Below are positions 46,635 through 55,475 of a stretch of 64,000 bases of DNA, piece after piece. How positions within the stretch are numbered: position 1 is the first letter of the stretch; the number at the start of each line of letters is the position of its first letter. The notes below the pieces were generated by a model, which was given only the letters and a program-made list of their open reading frames with translations, was not told where the DNA came from and made no database searches. The position numbers and the translations under genes were made by a program. The stretch is taken from contig NZ_AFPO01000001.1 of NCBI RefSeq assembly GCF_000218785.1, positions 62,001 through 126,000 of the forward strand, given 5' to 3'. The DNA comes from Idiomarina sp. A28L (GTDB lineage Bacteria; Pseudomonadota; Gammaproteobacteria; Enterobacterales; Alteromonadaceae).

Positions 46635-46728
46635 AATTTGCTGCCCTTGAATTCTTTCTTGGAATCGATGATAGAAATAAATGATAGCTGCAATCGTATT
46701 GCTTTGCGACAGAGAACGAGCAGACCAC

Positions 46729-46756
46729 TTGATTTTCCTGTATTCTAACGCCATCT
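46729..46756 (+). promoter_or_regulatory. Candidate sigma-32 promoter of rlmE-ftsH
   Basis: TTGATT (46729-46734, preceded by C), 14 nt, CGCCATCT (46749-46756): one mismatch to the -10 octamer CCCCATNT. In E. coli rlmE (ftsJ/rrmJ) and ftsH are heat-shock genes, which supports it. Confidence 0.7.
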
Positions 46757-46796
46757 GAGTATACGAGCTAGTAAGAGTTAATAAAGTTGAGGTTTC

Positions 46797-47426
46797 ATGA
46801 CCAAGAAAAAACGCTCGGCCAGCAGTAGCCGTTGGTTGAAAGAGCACTTTGATGATCAATATGTACAGAAAGCGCAAAAGCAGGGTTTGCGCTCAAGAGC
46901 TGTATTTAAATTAGAAGAGATTCAGAAACGCGATAAGATCCTTCGCCCCGGCCAAACCGTAGTAGATTTAGGCGCGGCACCTGGAGGGTGGTCACAATAC
47001 GTTGCGGCTATGCAAGATGGTAGCGGCGAGGTTATCGCTTGCGATATTCTTGAGATGGACCCAATAGCGGGTGTTGAGTTCTTGCAAGGTGATTTTCGTG
47101 AAGAGGCGGTGCTTAATGCACTGTTAAACCGAATAGGCGGTGCTACCGTTGATGTACTTCTTTCCGATATGGCGCCAAACTTCAGCGGTACAGATGCGGT
47201 GGACCAACCTCGCTCTATGTATTTAGTTGAGCTAGCATTAGAAATGTGTAAGCAAGTGTTAAAACCTGGTGGTGCTTTTGTGGTCAAAGTATTCCAAGGT
47301 GAAGGTTCAGATGTGTTCTTGAAAGAGGTGCGGCAAGCATTTACTTCGGTAAAAGTGAGAAAGCCGGATTCATCACGAGCACGTTCAAGGGAAGTGTATC
47401 TGGTAGCTAGTGGATACAAAATATAG
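46797..47426 (+). CDS. rlmE: RlmE, 23S rRNA Um2552 2'-O-methyltransferase
   Basis: 209-aa heat-shock methyltransferase acting on the 50S A loop. SAM-binding [13 protein letters not shown] and the catalytic K-D-K-E set: K in [11 protein letters not shown] in [11 protein letters not shown] in [11 protein letters not shown] in SREVYLVA. Length matches E. coli (209). Shine-Dalgarno GAGG precedes the ATG. It is followed by ftsH at 68 nt. Confidence 0.96.
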   Translation: MTKKKRSASSSRWLKEHFDDQYVQKAQKQGLRSRAVFKLEEIQKRDKILRPGQTVVDLGAAPGGWSQYVAAMQDGSGEVIACDILEMDPIAGVEFLQGDFREEAVLNALLNRIGGATVDVLLSDMAPNFSGTDAVDQPRSMYLVELALEMCKQVLKPGGAFVVKVFQGEGSDVFLKEVRQAFTSVKVRKPDSSRARSREVYLVASGYKI

Positions 47427-47494
47427 TAACCTAACGCTTAGTATTCTGAATGAACCACTTGGTTTGTTCTGTAACATGTTGAGAGGTAATAACG

Positions 47495-49468
47495 TTGAGC
47501 GACATGGCAAAAAATCTCATTCTTTGGTTAGTCATCGCAGTAGTACTGATGAGTGTATTCCAAGGAATTAATCCGGGCAGCAGCGAAAGCCAAGCTTATG
47601 CCTATTCTGAATTCGTACGTGACGTGAATCGTGGCGATGTTCGCGAAGTTACAATTAGCGAATCGAAGCGCTCAATCGAGGGTGTTCGCCGTGGCGGTGA
47701 AGAGTTCCGCACGGTAATGCCAGCGCAAGACCAAGATTTATTGAACGAGCTTTTGAGCCAAGGCAACGTAACGGTTAAGTATCAAGAGCCAGAATCTCGT
47801 AGCCTACTCGGTACTATATTCATTTCTTGGTTCCCAATGTTACTGCTCATCGCGGTATGGATATTCTTTATGCGCCAAATGCAAGGCGGCGGCGGTAAAG
47901 GCGCCATGTCGTTTGGTAAAAGCAAAGCGCGTTTGATGGGCGAAGATCAAGTTAAAACAACTTTAGCCGATGTTGCTGGTTGTGAAGAAGCGAAAGAAGA
48001 AGTTGCTGAGTTAGTTGATTTCTTGCGGGATCCAGCAAAATTCCAGCGCTTGGGTGGCCACATTCCGAAAGGCGTACTAATGGTAGGCCCTCCAGGTACG
48101 GGTAAAACCTTGCTTGCGAAGGCAGTGGCTGGTGAAGCAAAAGTGCCGTTTTACACTATCTCAGGCTCTGATTTCGTAGAGATGTTTGTGGGTGTTGGTG
48201 CATCTCGAGTTCGCGATATGTTTGAACAAGCGAAGAAAGCAGCACCTTGCATCATATTTATTGATGAAATCGATGCTGTAGGCCGTCAGCGTGGTGCAGG
48301 TTTAGGTGGTGGGCACGATGAACGAGAGCAAACCTTGAACCAAATGCTTGTTGAAATGGATGGTTTTGAAGGCAATGAAGGTATTATCGTTATTGCTGCA
48401 ACTAACCGCCCAGACGTTTTGGACCCGGCTTTACTACGCCCAGGTCGTTTCGACCGTCAGGTTACCGTAGGTTTACCTGATGTTCGTGGTCGTGCGCAGA
48501 TTCTGAAAGTACACATGCGCAAAGTGCCGATTGCAGATGATGTAGAGCCAAGCGTTATCGCGCGCGGTACTCCAGGTTTCTCGGGTGCTGATTTGGCTAA
48601 CTTAGTTAACGAAGCTGCGTTGTTTGCAGCACGTGAAAACCGCCGTGTGGTTTCCATGGCTGAGTTTGAGAAAGCTAAAGATAAAATATTGATGGGTGCT
48701 GAGCGCAAATCGATGGTTATGACAGAATCTGAGAAAGAGATGACGGCATACCACGAAGCAGGCCACGCAATCGTTGGCCGTTTGGTGCCAGACCATGATC
48801 CGGTGTACAAGGTTTCCATTATTCCTCGTGGCCGCGCTCTAGGTGTAACCATGTATCTGCCAGAGCAAGATCGAGTAAGCCACAGCAAGCAGCATTTAGA
48901 AAGTATGCTATCGAGCTTGTACGGTGGCCGAATTGCCGAACAATTGATTTACGGTGATGAAAAGGTAACTACGGGTGCTTCGAATGATATCGAACGTGCT
49001 ACCGCAATTGCCCGGAAAATGGTAACCCAGTGGGGCTTATCAACCAAAATGGGCCCTCTGCTTTATGCCGAAGATGAAGGCCAAACATTCTTGGGTAGAG
49101 GAGTTGCTCAGAATAAGCAGGTTTCCGACGATACCATGCGGGCGATAGATACAGAGATTCGCACCGTTATTGATCGTAACTACGATCGTTCATTCAAAAT
49201 TCTTGAAGAAAATATTGATATCTTGCACTCAATGAAAGATGCATTAATGAAGTATGAAACACTTGATGCGTTACAAATTGATGATTTGATGGAACGTCGC
49301 GAAGTTCGCGAGCCAGCAAATTGGCACGATAACGATAACAGTGATACCGCTAGCGGCTCTGGTTCTAAAGTAGACGAAGAAGCGAAAGGAAGCGATTCAA
49401 CTGATGATGATCTCTTCCCTGAAGATTCTTCTGATACAGATGCTCCGGATGGCTCTCCAGCGAAATAA
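47495..49468 (+). CDS. ftsH: FtsH, membrane AAA+ zinc protease
   Basis: 657-aa inner-membrane protease for misassembled membrane proteins and regulators such as sigma-32 and LpxC. Two transmembrane helices (about 5-25 and 100-122) with a periplasmic domain between; Walker A GPPGTGKT; Walker [11 protein letters not shown]; zinc motif HEAGH. The acidic Ser/Asp tail after about 605 is low-complexity. Start TTG 47495 ([11 protein letters not shown]) has GAGAGG 8 nt upstream; ATG 47504 (MAKNLILW) would be 17 nt away. E. coli shows the same alternatives. Confidence 0.96.
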   Translation: MSDMAKNLILWLVIAVVLMSVFQGINPGSSESQAYAYSEFVRDVNRGDVREVTISESKRSIEGVRRGGEEFRTVMPAQDQDLLNELLSQGNVTVKYQEPESRSLLGTIFISWFPMLLLIAVWIFFMRQMQGGGGKGAMSFGKSKARLMGEDQVKTTLADVAGCEEAKEEVAELVDFLRDPAKFQRLGGHIPKGVLMVGPPGTGKTLLAKAVAGEAKVPFYTISGSDFVEMFVGVGASRVRDMFEQAKKAAPCIIFIDEIDAVGRQRGAGLGGGHDEREQTLNQMLVEMDGFEGNEGIIVIAATNRPDVLDPALLRPGRFDRQVTVGLPDVRGRAQILKVHMRKVPIADDVEPSVIARGTPGFSGADLANLVNEAALFAARENRRVVSMAEFEKAKDKILMGAERKSMVMTESEKEMTAYHEAGHAIVGRLVPDHDPVYKVSIIPRGRALGVTMYLPEQDRVSHSKQHLESMLSSLYGGRIAEQLIYGDEKVTTGASNDIERATAIARKMVTQWGLSTKMGPLLYAEDEGQTFLGRGVAQNKQVSDDTMRAIDTEIRTVIDRNYDRSFKILEENIDILHSMKDALMKYETLDALQIDDLMERREVREPANWHDNDNSDTASGSGSKVDEEAKGSDSTDDDLFPEDSSDTDAPDGSPAK

Positions 49469-49474
49469 AATGTT

Positions 49475-49504
49475 AAAATGCCCCGTTCATCGGGGCATTT
49501 TTTT
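49475..49504 (+). terminator. Intrinsic terminator after ftsH
   Basis: AAATGCCCCG, loop TTCAT, CGGGGCATTT and further T residues. Confidence 0.9.
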
Positions 49505-49555
49505 ATCCATAATATAATTTGCACATTTTCCCTAATTCCGTACCGAGGAATAGTT

Positions 49556-50368
49556 ATGGCAAACCAACGCCAGCCCATTCAAGTGATGGGAATTCTTAAT
49601 GTAACGCCAGATTCATTTTCTGATGGTGGTAAATACAACTCAATAAATAGCGCTTTGCAAAGAGCTGCCGAAATGGTGGCTGCCGGTGCTGATTGGCTTG
49701 ATGTTGGTGGCGAATCAACTCGCCCAGGGGCGTTAGATGTAGCCGAAAGCGAGGAGTTAGAGCGAGTTATTCCGGTAATAGAAGCCTTGGCGCGTGAATT
49801 TCCAACACAAATATCGGTAGATACCAGCAAGGCGGTAGTAATGCGTGAAGCAGTGAATGCGGGCGCGCACATGATCAACGATGTACGCGCCTTGCGCGAG
49901 CCTGGCGCACTTATTGCAGCGGCACAGAGCAATGCGAAAGTGTGTTTGATGCACATGATAGGCCAACCGCGCACCATGCAAGTAGAACCCGAATATGAGA
50001 ATTTAATAGCGGACATAAAAACGTTCTTACATGAGAGAATTCATGCGTGCGAAGAAGCAGGGATTGCTAAAAACCGCATCCTTTTAGATCCCGGATTTGG
50101 TTTTGGTAAAACCGTGAGGCATAATTACGAACTGCTTCATCGTCTGCAGTGTTTTCAAGATTTCGAGCTACCCTTATTAGTGGGCCTTTCACGGAAATCT
50201 ATGTTGGGCAAAGTAACTGGCCGCGAGGTTAATGAACGCCTTGCTGCGAGCATTTCGGGCGCTACTATTGCAATGATGAAAGGTGCAGCTATTCTACGCG
50301 TGCACGATGTAGCAGAAACCAAGGACGCGGTGAAAATTGTTACCGCTACATTAACAGGAGAGTATTGA
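49556..50368 (+). CDS. folP: FolP, dihydropteroate synthase
   Basis: 270-aa folate-pathway enzyme joining pABA and pterin; target of sulfonamides. Motifs: [16 protein letters not shown] (near residues 10-25), [18 protein letters not shown]-like [11 protein letters not shown], and DPGFGFGKT. The frame extends up to 49478, but that would run through the ftsH terminator; ATG 49556 has GAGGAA 6 nt upstream. Overlaps glmM by 4 nt if glmM starts at TTG. Confidence 0.95.
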   Translation: MANQRQPIQVMGILNVTPDSFSDGGKYNSINSALQRAAEMVAAGADWLDVGGESTRPGALDVAESEELERVIPVIEALAREFPTQISVDTSKAVVMREAVNAGAHMINDVRALREPGALIAAAQSNAKVCLMHMIGQPRTMQVEPEYENLIADIKTFLHERIHACEEAGIAKNRILLDPGFGFGKTVRHNYELLHRLQCFQDFELPLLVGLSRKSMLGKVTGREVNERLAASISGATIAMMKGAAILRVHDVAETKDAVKIVTATLTGEY

Positions 50369-51705
50369 GCTTTATGGGAAAGTATTTTGGTACTGATGGT
50401 ATTCGAGGTCGCGTAGGCGATCGCCCAATTACTCCAGATTTTGTTTTAAAACTTGGCTGGGCGGCGGGAAAAGCGCTTGCCGCAGAAGGAAATACTCGAG
50501 TTTTGATTGGTAAAGATACACGGGTTTCTGGTTATATGCTGGAATCAGCTCTAGAAGCCGGCTTTTCAGCCGCCGGTGTTGATGTAGTGTTTTTAGGCCC
50601 CATGCCAACACCCGCAGTGGCGTACTTAACCCGAACATTTCGTGCCGCGGCTGGTATCGTGATTAGTGCTTCACATAATCCGTATTACGATAATGGTATT
50701 AAGTTTTTTTCTGATAGTGGGCATAAATTATCGGAAAGTTTAGAGAGCCAGATTGAGGCTTTCCTCGATCAGGAACTTGATTGTGTTAGCTCTGAGCAAC
50801 TTGGGCGAGCATCGCGCATTGGCGATGCGGCCGGCAGGTACATTGAGTTTTGTAAAAGCGCGTTTCCAAGTGAATTATCACTCAGCAAATTGAAAGTTGT
50901 AGTGGATTGTGCCCATGGCGCAACCTATCATATCGCGCCAAATGTGCTGCGCGAACTTGGTGCTAATGTTATTGAGATTGGTTGTGAGCCAAACGGATTA
51001 AACATTAATGCAGGTTGTGGTGCCACTGATTTGAAGGCTCTGCAGGAAAAAGTTCGAGTGGAGAAAGCTGCTATAGGTATTGCGCTGGATGGTGATGGCG
51101 ATCGATTAATGATTGTTGATGCCGATGGTGTGGTTATTGATGGCGATGAAATCGTGTACGCCTTGGTTCGCCAATCCATTAAAGACGGCACCTTGGAGGG
51201 TGGCGTGGTTGGAACCGTAATGAGTAATATGGGTATGGAGCTTGCCTTGGCAAAGCTTAATGTGCCTTTTATTCGAGCTAAAGTAGGCGATCGCTATGTC
51301 ATGGAAGCTTTGCGGGAACAAAGGTGGTCAATTGGCGGCGAAAGCTCAGGCCATATTATCAATCTTAAGTACCATAGCACCGGTGACGGAATCATCGCCG
51401 CCATTCAATTCCTTTCTGCAATGGTTCGTGAAGGTTGTAGCGCCCGTGATATGCTTTCTGGTATGCGTAAATTCCCACAATCGTTAATAAATGTGAGGTT
51501 TACCCCAGGCACTGATCCTTTAGCTTCTGATAATGTAAAATCAGCAGTAGCTGAAGTTGAGCGAGCGCTTGCAGGCGAAGGTCGTGTACTGTTGCGTAAA
51601 TCTGGCACCGAACCCCTTATCCGAGTTATGGTTGAAGGCAGAGATGCTGGAACTGTGAAAGCATACGCACAACAAATCGCGAGCGAAGTTTCTGCCATCG
51701 ATTAA
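50365..51705 (+). CDS. glmM: GlmM, phosphoglucosamine mutase
   Basis: 446-aa enzyme that makes glucosamine-1-phosphate for cell wall and LPS. Catalytic phosphoserine in [16 protein letters not shown], metal-binding DGDGDR, sugar-binding GGESSGHI and phosphate-binding [12 protein letters not shown]. Start is uncertain: TTG 50365 overlaps the folP stop (TTGA), has AGGAG 4 nt upstream and gives [12 protein letters not shown], close to E. coli MSNRKYFGTDG; ATG 50374 gives MGKYFGTDG but is 13 nt from AGGAG. folP-glmM order is conserved. Confidence 0.95.
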   Translation: MSFMGKYFGTDGIRGRVGDRPITPDFVLKLGWAAGKALAAEGNTRVLIGKDTRVSGYMLESALEAGFSAAGVDVVFLGPMPTPAVAYLTRTFRAAAGIVISASHNPYYDNGIKFFSDSGHKLSESLESQIEAFLDQELDCVSSEQLGRASRIGDAAGRYIEFCKSAFPSELSLSKLKVVVDCAHGATYHIAPNVLRELGANVIEIGCEPNGLNINAGCGATDLKALQEKVRVEKAAIGIALDGDGDRLMIVDADGVVIDGDEIVYALVRQSIKDGTLEGGVVGTVMSNMGMELALAKLNVPFIRAKVGDRYVMEALREQRWSIGGESSGHIINLKYHSTGDGIIAAIQFLSAMVREGCSARDMLSGMRKFPQSLINVRFTPGTDPLASDNVKSAVAEVERALAGEGRVLLRKSGTEPLIRVMVEGRDAGTVKAYAQQIASEVSAID

Positions 51706-51802
51706 AATGCTCATTATTTTCTAGCTGTATTTAGTTTTATTTCGCGCCGTTAATATTGTTGCTTATGCAATGAGCAATCGGCAATTTTTTCCATGTCGGC
51801 GC

Positions 51803-51831
51803 TTGTATCAGACCACGATGTCAGGTACTAT
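51803..51831 (+). promoter_or_regulatory. Candidate sigma-70 promoter of tpiA-secG
   Basis: TTGTAT (51803-51808), 17 nt, TACTAT (51826-51831). It would give a leader of about 28 nt before the GTG of tpiA. Confidence 0.6.
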
Positions 51832-51865
51832 CTGCGCCGCTTACAGAAGTGGACAGGGGTGTCAA

Positions 51866-52612
51866 GTGAGACAAGCACTGGTCATTGCAAACTGGAAGTT
51901 GAACGGCGATATTGCCTTGTTAAAAACAATGGCTGAGCACTTTCACCATGTCGATATTCAAGAACAGGTGGAAGTTGTTATATGCCCGCCAGCAGTTTAT
52001 TTGAAAACCGCAGCAGTGTTGTTTGAACCTACGGGTGTCAAACTCGGCGGCCAAAACTGCAGCGAGCACAACAGTGGTGCCTTCACAGGTGAGATTAGCG
52101 CTGAAATGCTTAGCGATATCGGTTGTAACTATGTGATAGTAGGCCACTCTGAGCGCAGAGCTATTTTTGCCGAGAGCAATGAAATGATTGCAGGCAAAAT
52201 TAAGCAAGCTCAGCAAAGTAATTTGCTTCCGGTATTGTGTGTTGGCGAAACGCTAGCAGAACGCGAAGCAAATGAGGTAGAATCCGTGATTCGCGAGCAA
52301 CTCGAAACAGCATTATCTGATGCTGATTTTGATAAACTAGTGATAGCCTATGAACCCGTTTGGGCGATAGGCACAGGGAAAACAGCCACACCTGAGCAAG
52401 CGCAAGAAGTACATAGAATGATTCGTGATTGGGTAGCAAGCAAAGCACCTGAAAGCGCTCAAAGAATTCAGATTTTGTATGGTGGCAGTGTAAAAGCGGA
52501 TAACGCTGACACATTGTTTCATCAAGCGGATATTGATGGTGGCCTGATTGGCGGTGCTAGCCTTAATACCGAACAGTTTGATGCCATTTGCAAGGCAGCA
52601 AAGGATATTTAA
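51866..52612 (+). CDS. tpiA: Triosephosphate isomerase
   Basis: 248-aa glycolytic enzyme. NWKLNG near the N-terminus (residues 9-14, catalytic Lys), the catalytic histidine in VGHSERR, the glutamate in AYEPVWAIGTGKTAT (loop 6 follows), and phosphate-binding YGGSVKADN. Start is GTG 51866 (MRQALVIANWKLNG) with AGGGG 6 nt upstream; the frame opens at 51770 but the extra 32 residues are unlike the family. Next to secG, as in many gammaproteobacteria. Confidence 0.95.
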   Translation: MRQALVIANWKLNGDIALLKTMAEHFHHVDIQEQVEVVICPPAVYLKTAAVLFEPTGVKLGGQNCSEHNSGAFTGEISAEMLSDIGCNYVIVGHSERRAIFAESNEMIAGKIKQAQQSNLLPVLCVGETLAEREANEVESVIREQLETALSDADFDKLVIAYEPVWAIGTGKTATPEQAQEVHRMIRDWVASKAPESAQRIQILYGGSVKADNADTLFHQADIDGGLIGGASLNTEQFDAICKAAKDI

Positions 52613-52616
52613 ATTT

Positions 52617-52934
52617 ATGTATGAAGTATTACTAGTTCTATTCCTCTTAACAGCTATTGCGTTGATTGCATTAATTATGGTGCAGCAGGGTAAAGGTGCT
52701 GATATGGGCGCGTCATTTGGTGCTGGTGCATCAAATACAGTATTCGGTGCTGGTGGTTCAGGTAATTTCCTTACCCGAATGACAGCTATCGTTGCAGTAG
52801 CATTCTTTCTATTAAGTTTGTTACTGGGGGGCATTGTTGCAGGTGAACGTGCTCCAGCTGAAGATTGGATTGATTTATCAGAGCCATCTTCAGAGCAGCA
52901 AACCCCAGGTAGCGATTTACCTCCGGGTAACTAA
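52617..52934 (+). CDS. secG: SecG, protein-export membrane subunit
   Basis: 105-aa SecYEG subunit. Two membrane helices (about 3-22 and 56-75) flank a Gly-rich loop with KGADMGASFGAGASNTVFG, the SecG signature; acidic/Ser-rich C-terminal tail. ATG 52617 gives the family N-terminus MYEVLLVLFLL. It lies 4 nt after tpiA and directly before tRNA-Leu, as in E. coli (secG-leuU). Confidence 0.94.
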   Translation: MYEVLLVLFLLTAIALIALIMVQQGKGADMGASFGAGASNTVFGAGGSGNFLTRMTAIVAVAFFLLSLLLGGIVAGERAPAEDWIDLSEPSSEQQTPGSDLPPGN

Positions 52935-52970
52935 GCACCTGCGGTTATATAACTGCAAAGTATTTTTGAC

Positions 52971-53057
52971 GCCGAAGTGGTGGAATTGGTAGACACGCCA
53001 TCTTGAGGGGGTGGTGCTCTAATGAGCGTACGAGTTCAAATCTCGTCTTCGGCACCA
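52971..53057 (+). tRNA. tRNA-Leu (anticodon GAG)
   Basis: 87-nt class II tRNA with a long variable arm. Acceptor GCCGAAG/CTTCGGC, CCA encoded, anticodon stem CCATC/GGTGG with loop TTGAGGG, so anticodon GAG. It corresponds in place to E. coli leuU after secG. Confidence 0.95.
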
Positions 53058-53128
53058 AAAAATTGTTATCCTGTTGTTAATTAGTAAGTTTTCTTTTCTG
53101 TTAATATGCTTGTTCAGGGTATTAGTAG

Positions 53129-53156
53129 TTGAATGTTTACAGCAACAGCGTATAAT
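53129..53156 (+). promoter_or_regulatory. Promoter of the initiator tRNA
   Basis: TTGAAT (53129-53134), 16 nt, TATAAT (53151-53156), with the tRNA beginning 14 nt after the -10 box. Confidence 0.7.
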
Positions 53157-53169
53157 GAACTATATCGGA

Positions 53170-53246
<77 letters not shown>

Positions 53247-53262
53247 GTTCGAGTTTAACGGT

Positions 53263-53276
53263 ACTACTTCGGTAGT
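53263..53276 (+). other. UUCG mini-hairpin downstream of tRNA-fMet
   Basis: ACTAC-TTCG-GTAGT forms a 5-bp stem with a C(UUCG)G tetraloop, starting 17 nt after the tRNA CCA end. Possible 3'-processing stop. Confidence 0.5.
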
Positions 53277-53363
53277 CATGAGTTTAGTCACATGTATGTA
53301 GTATTCTTCGGATAAGATGCAACATAACCCGGTAAGCTCAGGTCGAAAGGCTCGCTATGAATT

Positions 53364-53389
53364 AGCCCCGACAATGTCCGGGGCTTTTT
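53364..53389 (+). terminator. Intrinsic terminator after tRNA-fMet
   Basis: AGCCCCG, 8-nt loop, CGGGGCT and five T. It ends the stable-RNA transcript ahead of rimP. Confidence 0.85.
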
Positions 53390-53433
53390 GCTATCTAGCC
53401 TAACTGACATTAGTTTTTTGACACCTGAGAACT

Positions 53434-53453
53434 GGGCATTATGCCCTTTTTTT
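53434..53453 (+). terminator. Second terminator-like hairpin, in the rimP leader
   Basis: GGGCATTATGCCC followed by seven T. It ends six nt before the rimP Shine-Dalgarno. A TTGACA at 53418-53423 lies upstream, so it may be a leader attenuator of the rimP-nusA-infB operon. Confidence 0.65.
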
Positions 53454-53469
53454 GTTTCTGGAGGTTGAG

Positions 53470-53925
53470 TTGGCAACTTTGGTTGAACGACTGACAAATA
53501 TGTTAGACCCAGCAGTAGCTGCAGCGGGCTTTGAACTTGTAGGCGTGGAATTTTTGCGTGCAAAACAATCAACGCTTCGTGTTTATATAGATCATGAAAA
53601 CGGAATCACCGTTGATGATTGTGCCGACGTAAGCCATCAGGTGAGCGCGGTTTTGGATGTTGAAGATCCAATTAATACCGAATACTTTTTAGAGGTTTCC
53701 TCTCCTGGTATGGAGCGGCCATTATTTAAAGCTGCTCATTACGAAAGTTTTATCGGCGAAGAAGCATCGGTCCAATTGGCTGTTGCTCTAGAAAGTCGTC
53801 GGAAATTCACTGCTGTGATTTCAGCGGTGGATAATGAGGTGGTAACATTTACCATCGGTGGAGATTCATTCAAAGTACCAGTGAGCACAATTAAAAAAGC
53901 ACACTTGGTACCAAAGTTTGATTAA
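53470..53925 (+). CDS. rimP: RimP, 30S ribosome maturation factor
   Basis: 151-aa protein for late 30S assembly. LVERLTNMLDPAVAAAGFELVGVEF in opening shape, then STLRVYIDHENGITVDDCADVSHQ and LEVSSPGMERPLF, typical of RimP (E. coli 150 aa). Start is TTG 53470, fixed by GGAGG 5 nt upstream. First gene of the rimP-nusA-infB-rbfA-truB operon. Confidence 0.95.
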   Translation: MATLVERLTNMLDPAVAAAGFELVGVEFLRAKQSTLRVYIDHENGITVDDCADVSHQVSAVLDVEDPINTEYFLEVSSPGMERPLFKAAHYESFIGEEASVQLAVALESRRKFTAVISAVDNEVVTFTIGGDSFKVPVSTIKKAHLVPKFD

Positions 53926-53950
53926 TTTAGCGGGTTGACGAGGCAAGAGC

Positions 53951-55450
53951 ATGAATAAAGAAATTTTGCTGGTTGCAGAAGCTGTTTCGAATGAGAAAGC
54001 AGTTCCACGCGAAAAGATTTTTGAAGCGCTAGAGATCGCAATTGCTACGGCAACGCGGAAAAAATCTAGTGGCGATATCGATGTGCGTGTAGCCATAGAT
54101 CGAAATACTGGTGGGTTTGAAACGTTTCGCCGGTGGCAAGTTGTTGCTGATCCAGATGGGGCACTTGAAAATCCTTACGCTGAGATTTCGCTATCAGCAG
54201 CACAAGTTGACGAACCGAATATTCAGATTGGTGAATACGTAGAAGACCAAATCGAATCAATTGAATTTGACCGCATCACAACGCAAACCGCCAAGCAAGT
54301 TATCGTACAAAAAGTACGTGAAGCTGAGCGCGCACAAGTTGTTGAGCAATATGAAGATCAAGTTGGAACGTTAATTAACGGTATTGTTAAAAAAGCAACA
54401 CGCGATAACGTATTACTAGATTTGGGTAATAACGCAGAAGCGGTGATAGTGCGCGAAGATATGCTACCACGCGAAAGTGTGCGCCCAGGCGATCGTGTTC
54501 GTGGTTTGCTGTTTGCAGTTCGTCCAGAAGCACGCGGCGCGCAGCTTTTTGTTAGCCGTAGCCACCCAGATTTCTTAATTGAATTGTTCCGCATTGAAGT
54601 GCCAGAAATTGGCGAAGAAATGATTGAAGTAAAAGGTGCAGCTCGAGATCCAGGGTCACGCGCTAAAATTGCTGTGAAAAGTAATGATCGCCGAATCGAT
54701 CCGGTAGGCGCCTGTGTTGGTATGCGTGGTGCACGTGTACAAGCAGTATCCAGTGAACTTGGTGGCGAGCGTGTTGATATCGTATTGTGGGATGATAATC
54801 CTGCGCAATTCGTAATCAATGCAATGGCACCTGCTGAAGTAGTGTCGATCGTTATGGATGAAGAAACGCACACTATGGAAGTAGCTGTTGAAGAAGGCAA
54901 TTTAGCGCAAGCAATTGGGCGAAATGGTCAAAACGTTCGTTTAGCTAGCCAACTAACAGGCTGGGAATTGAATGTAATGACAGTAGCCGATTTCAACGCC
55001 CGTAATGAAGCTGAATCTGAGCGTTTAACATCGTTATTTGTTGAAGGTTTAGAAATCGACGAAGAATTCGCTGGGGTATTGATTGATGAAGGTTTCTCAA
55101 CCCTAGAAGAAATCGCTTACGTTCCGGTTGCTGAGCTACTCTCGGTAGAAGGGATGGATGAAGACATCGTTGAAGAACTACGAAATCGAGCTCGTGATTT
55201 CTTAACCACGAAAGCTTTAAAAACGGAAGAATCGTTAGAAGGCGCTGAACCAGATTCAACATTGTTGGATTTGGAAGGTATGGATAGCCACTTAGCCTAC
55301 GAACTTGCGGCGATGGGTGTAAAAACTCTAGAAGATTTAGCTGAACAGGGCATTGATGACCTTGAAGGCATTCAATCACTGACTCCAGAAATGGCCGGCG
55401 AACTTATTATGAAAGCTCGTAATATTTGCTGGTTCAGTGACGAAGTATAA
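53951..55450 (+). CDS. nusA: NusA, transcription elongation/termination factor
   Basis: 499-aa RNA polymerase-binding factor. N-terminal domain (1-125), S1 domain (about 135-200, [20 protein letters not shown] in part), two KH domains (about 205-345, with [14 protein letters not shown] and [12 protein letters not shown]), and two C-terminal acidic repeats (about 365-495) as in gammaproteobacterial NusA. Length near E. coli (495). Shine-Dalgarno GAGG upstream of ATG. Confidence 0.97.
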   Translation: MNKEILLVAEAVSNEKAVPREKIFEALEIAIATATRKKSSGDIDVRVAIDRNTGGFETFRRWQVVADPDGALENPYAEISLSAAQVDEPNIQIGEYVEDQIESIEFDRITTQTAKQVIVQKVREAERAQVVEQYEDQVGTLINGIVKKATRDNVLLDLGNNAEAVIVREDMLPRESVRPGDRVRGLLFAVRPEARGAQLFVSRSHPDFLIELFRIEVPEIGEEMIEVKGAARDPGSRAKIAVKSNDRRIDPVGACVGMRGARVQAVSSELGGERVDIVLWDDNPAQFVINAMAPAEVVSIVMDEETHTMEVAVEEGNLAQAIGRNGQNVRLASQLTGWELNVMTVADFNARNEAESERLTSLFVEGLEIDEEFAGVLIDEGFSTLEEIAYVPVAELLSVEGMDEDIVEELRNRARDFLTTKALKTEESLEGAEPDSTLLDLEGMDSHLAYELAAMGVKTLEDLAEQGIDDLEGIQSLTPEMAGELIMKARNICWFSDEV

Positions 55451-55475
55451 ACAGTTTAAGTGAGGTATGAATTAG

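Noticed and set aside
46635-46877. N-terminal extension of YhbY
   Set aside because: It overlaps rlmE and its promoter; the family is ~97 aa and starts at 46634.
49478-49555. N-terminal extension of FolP
   Set aside because: It reads through the ftsH terminator; the family start is at 49556.
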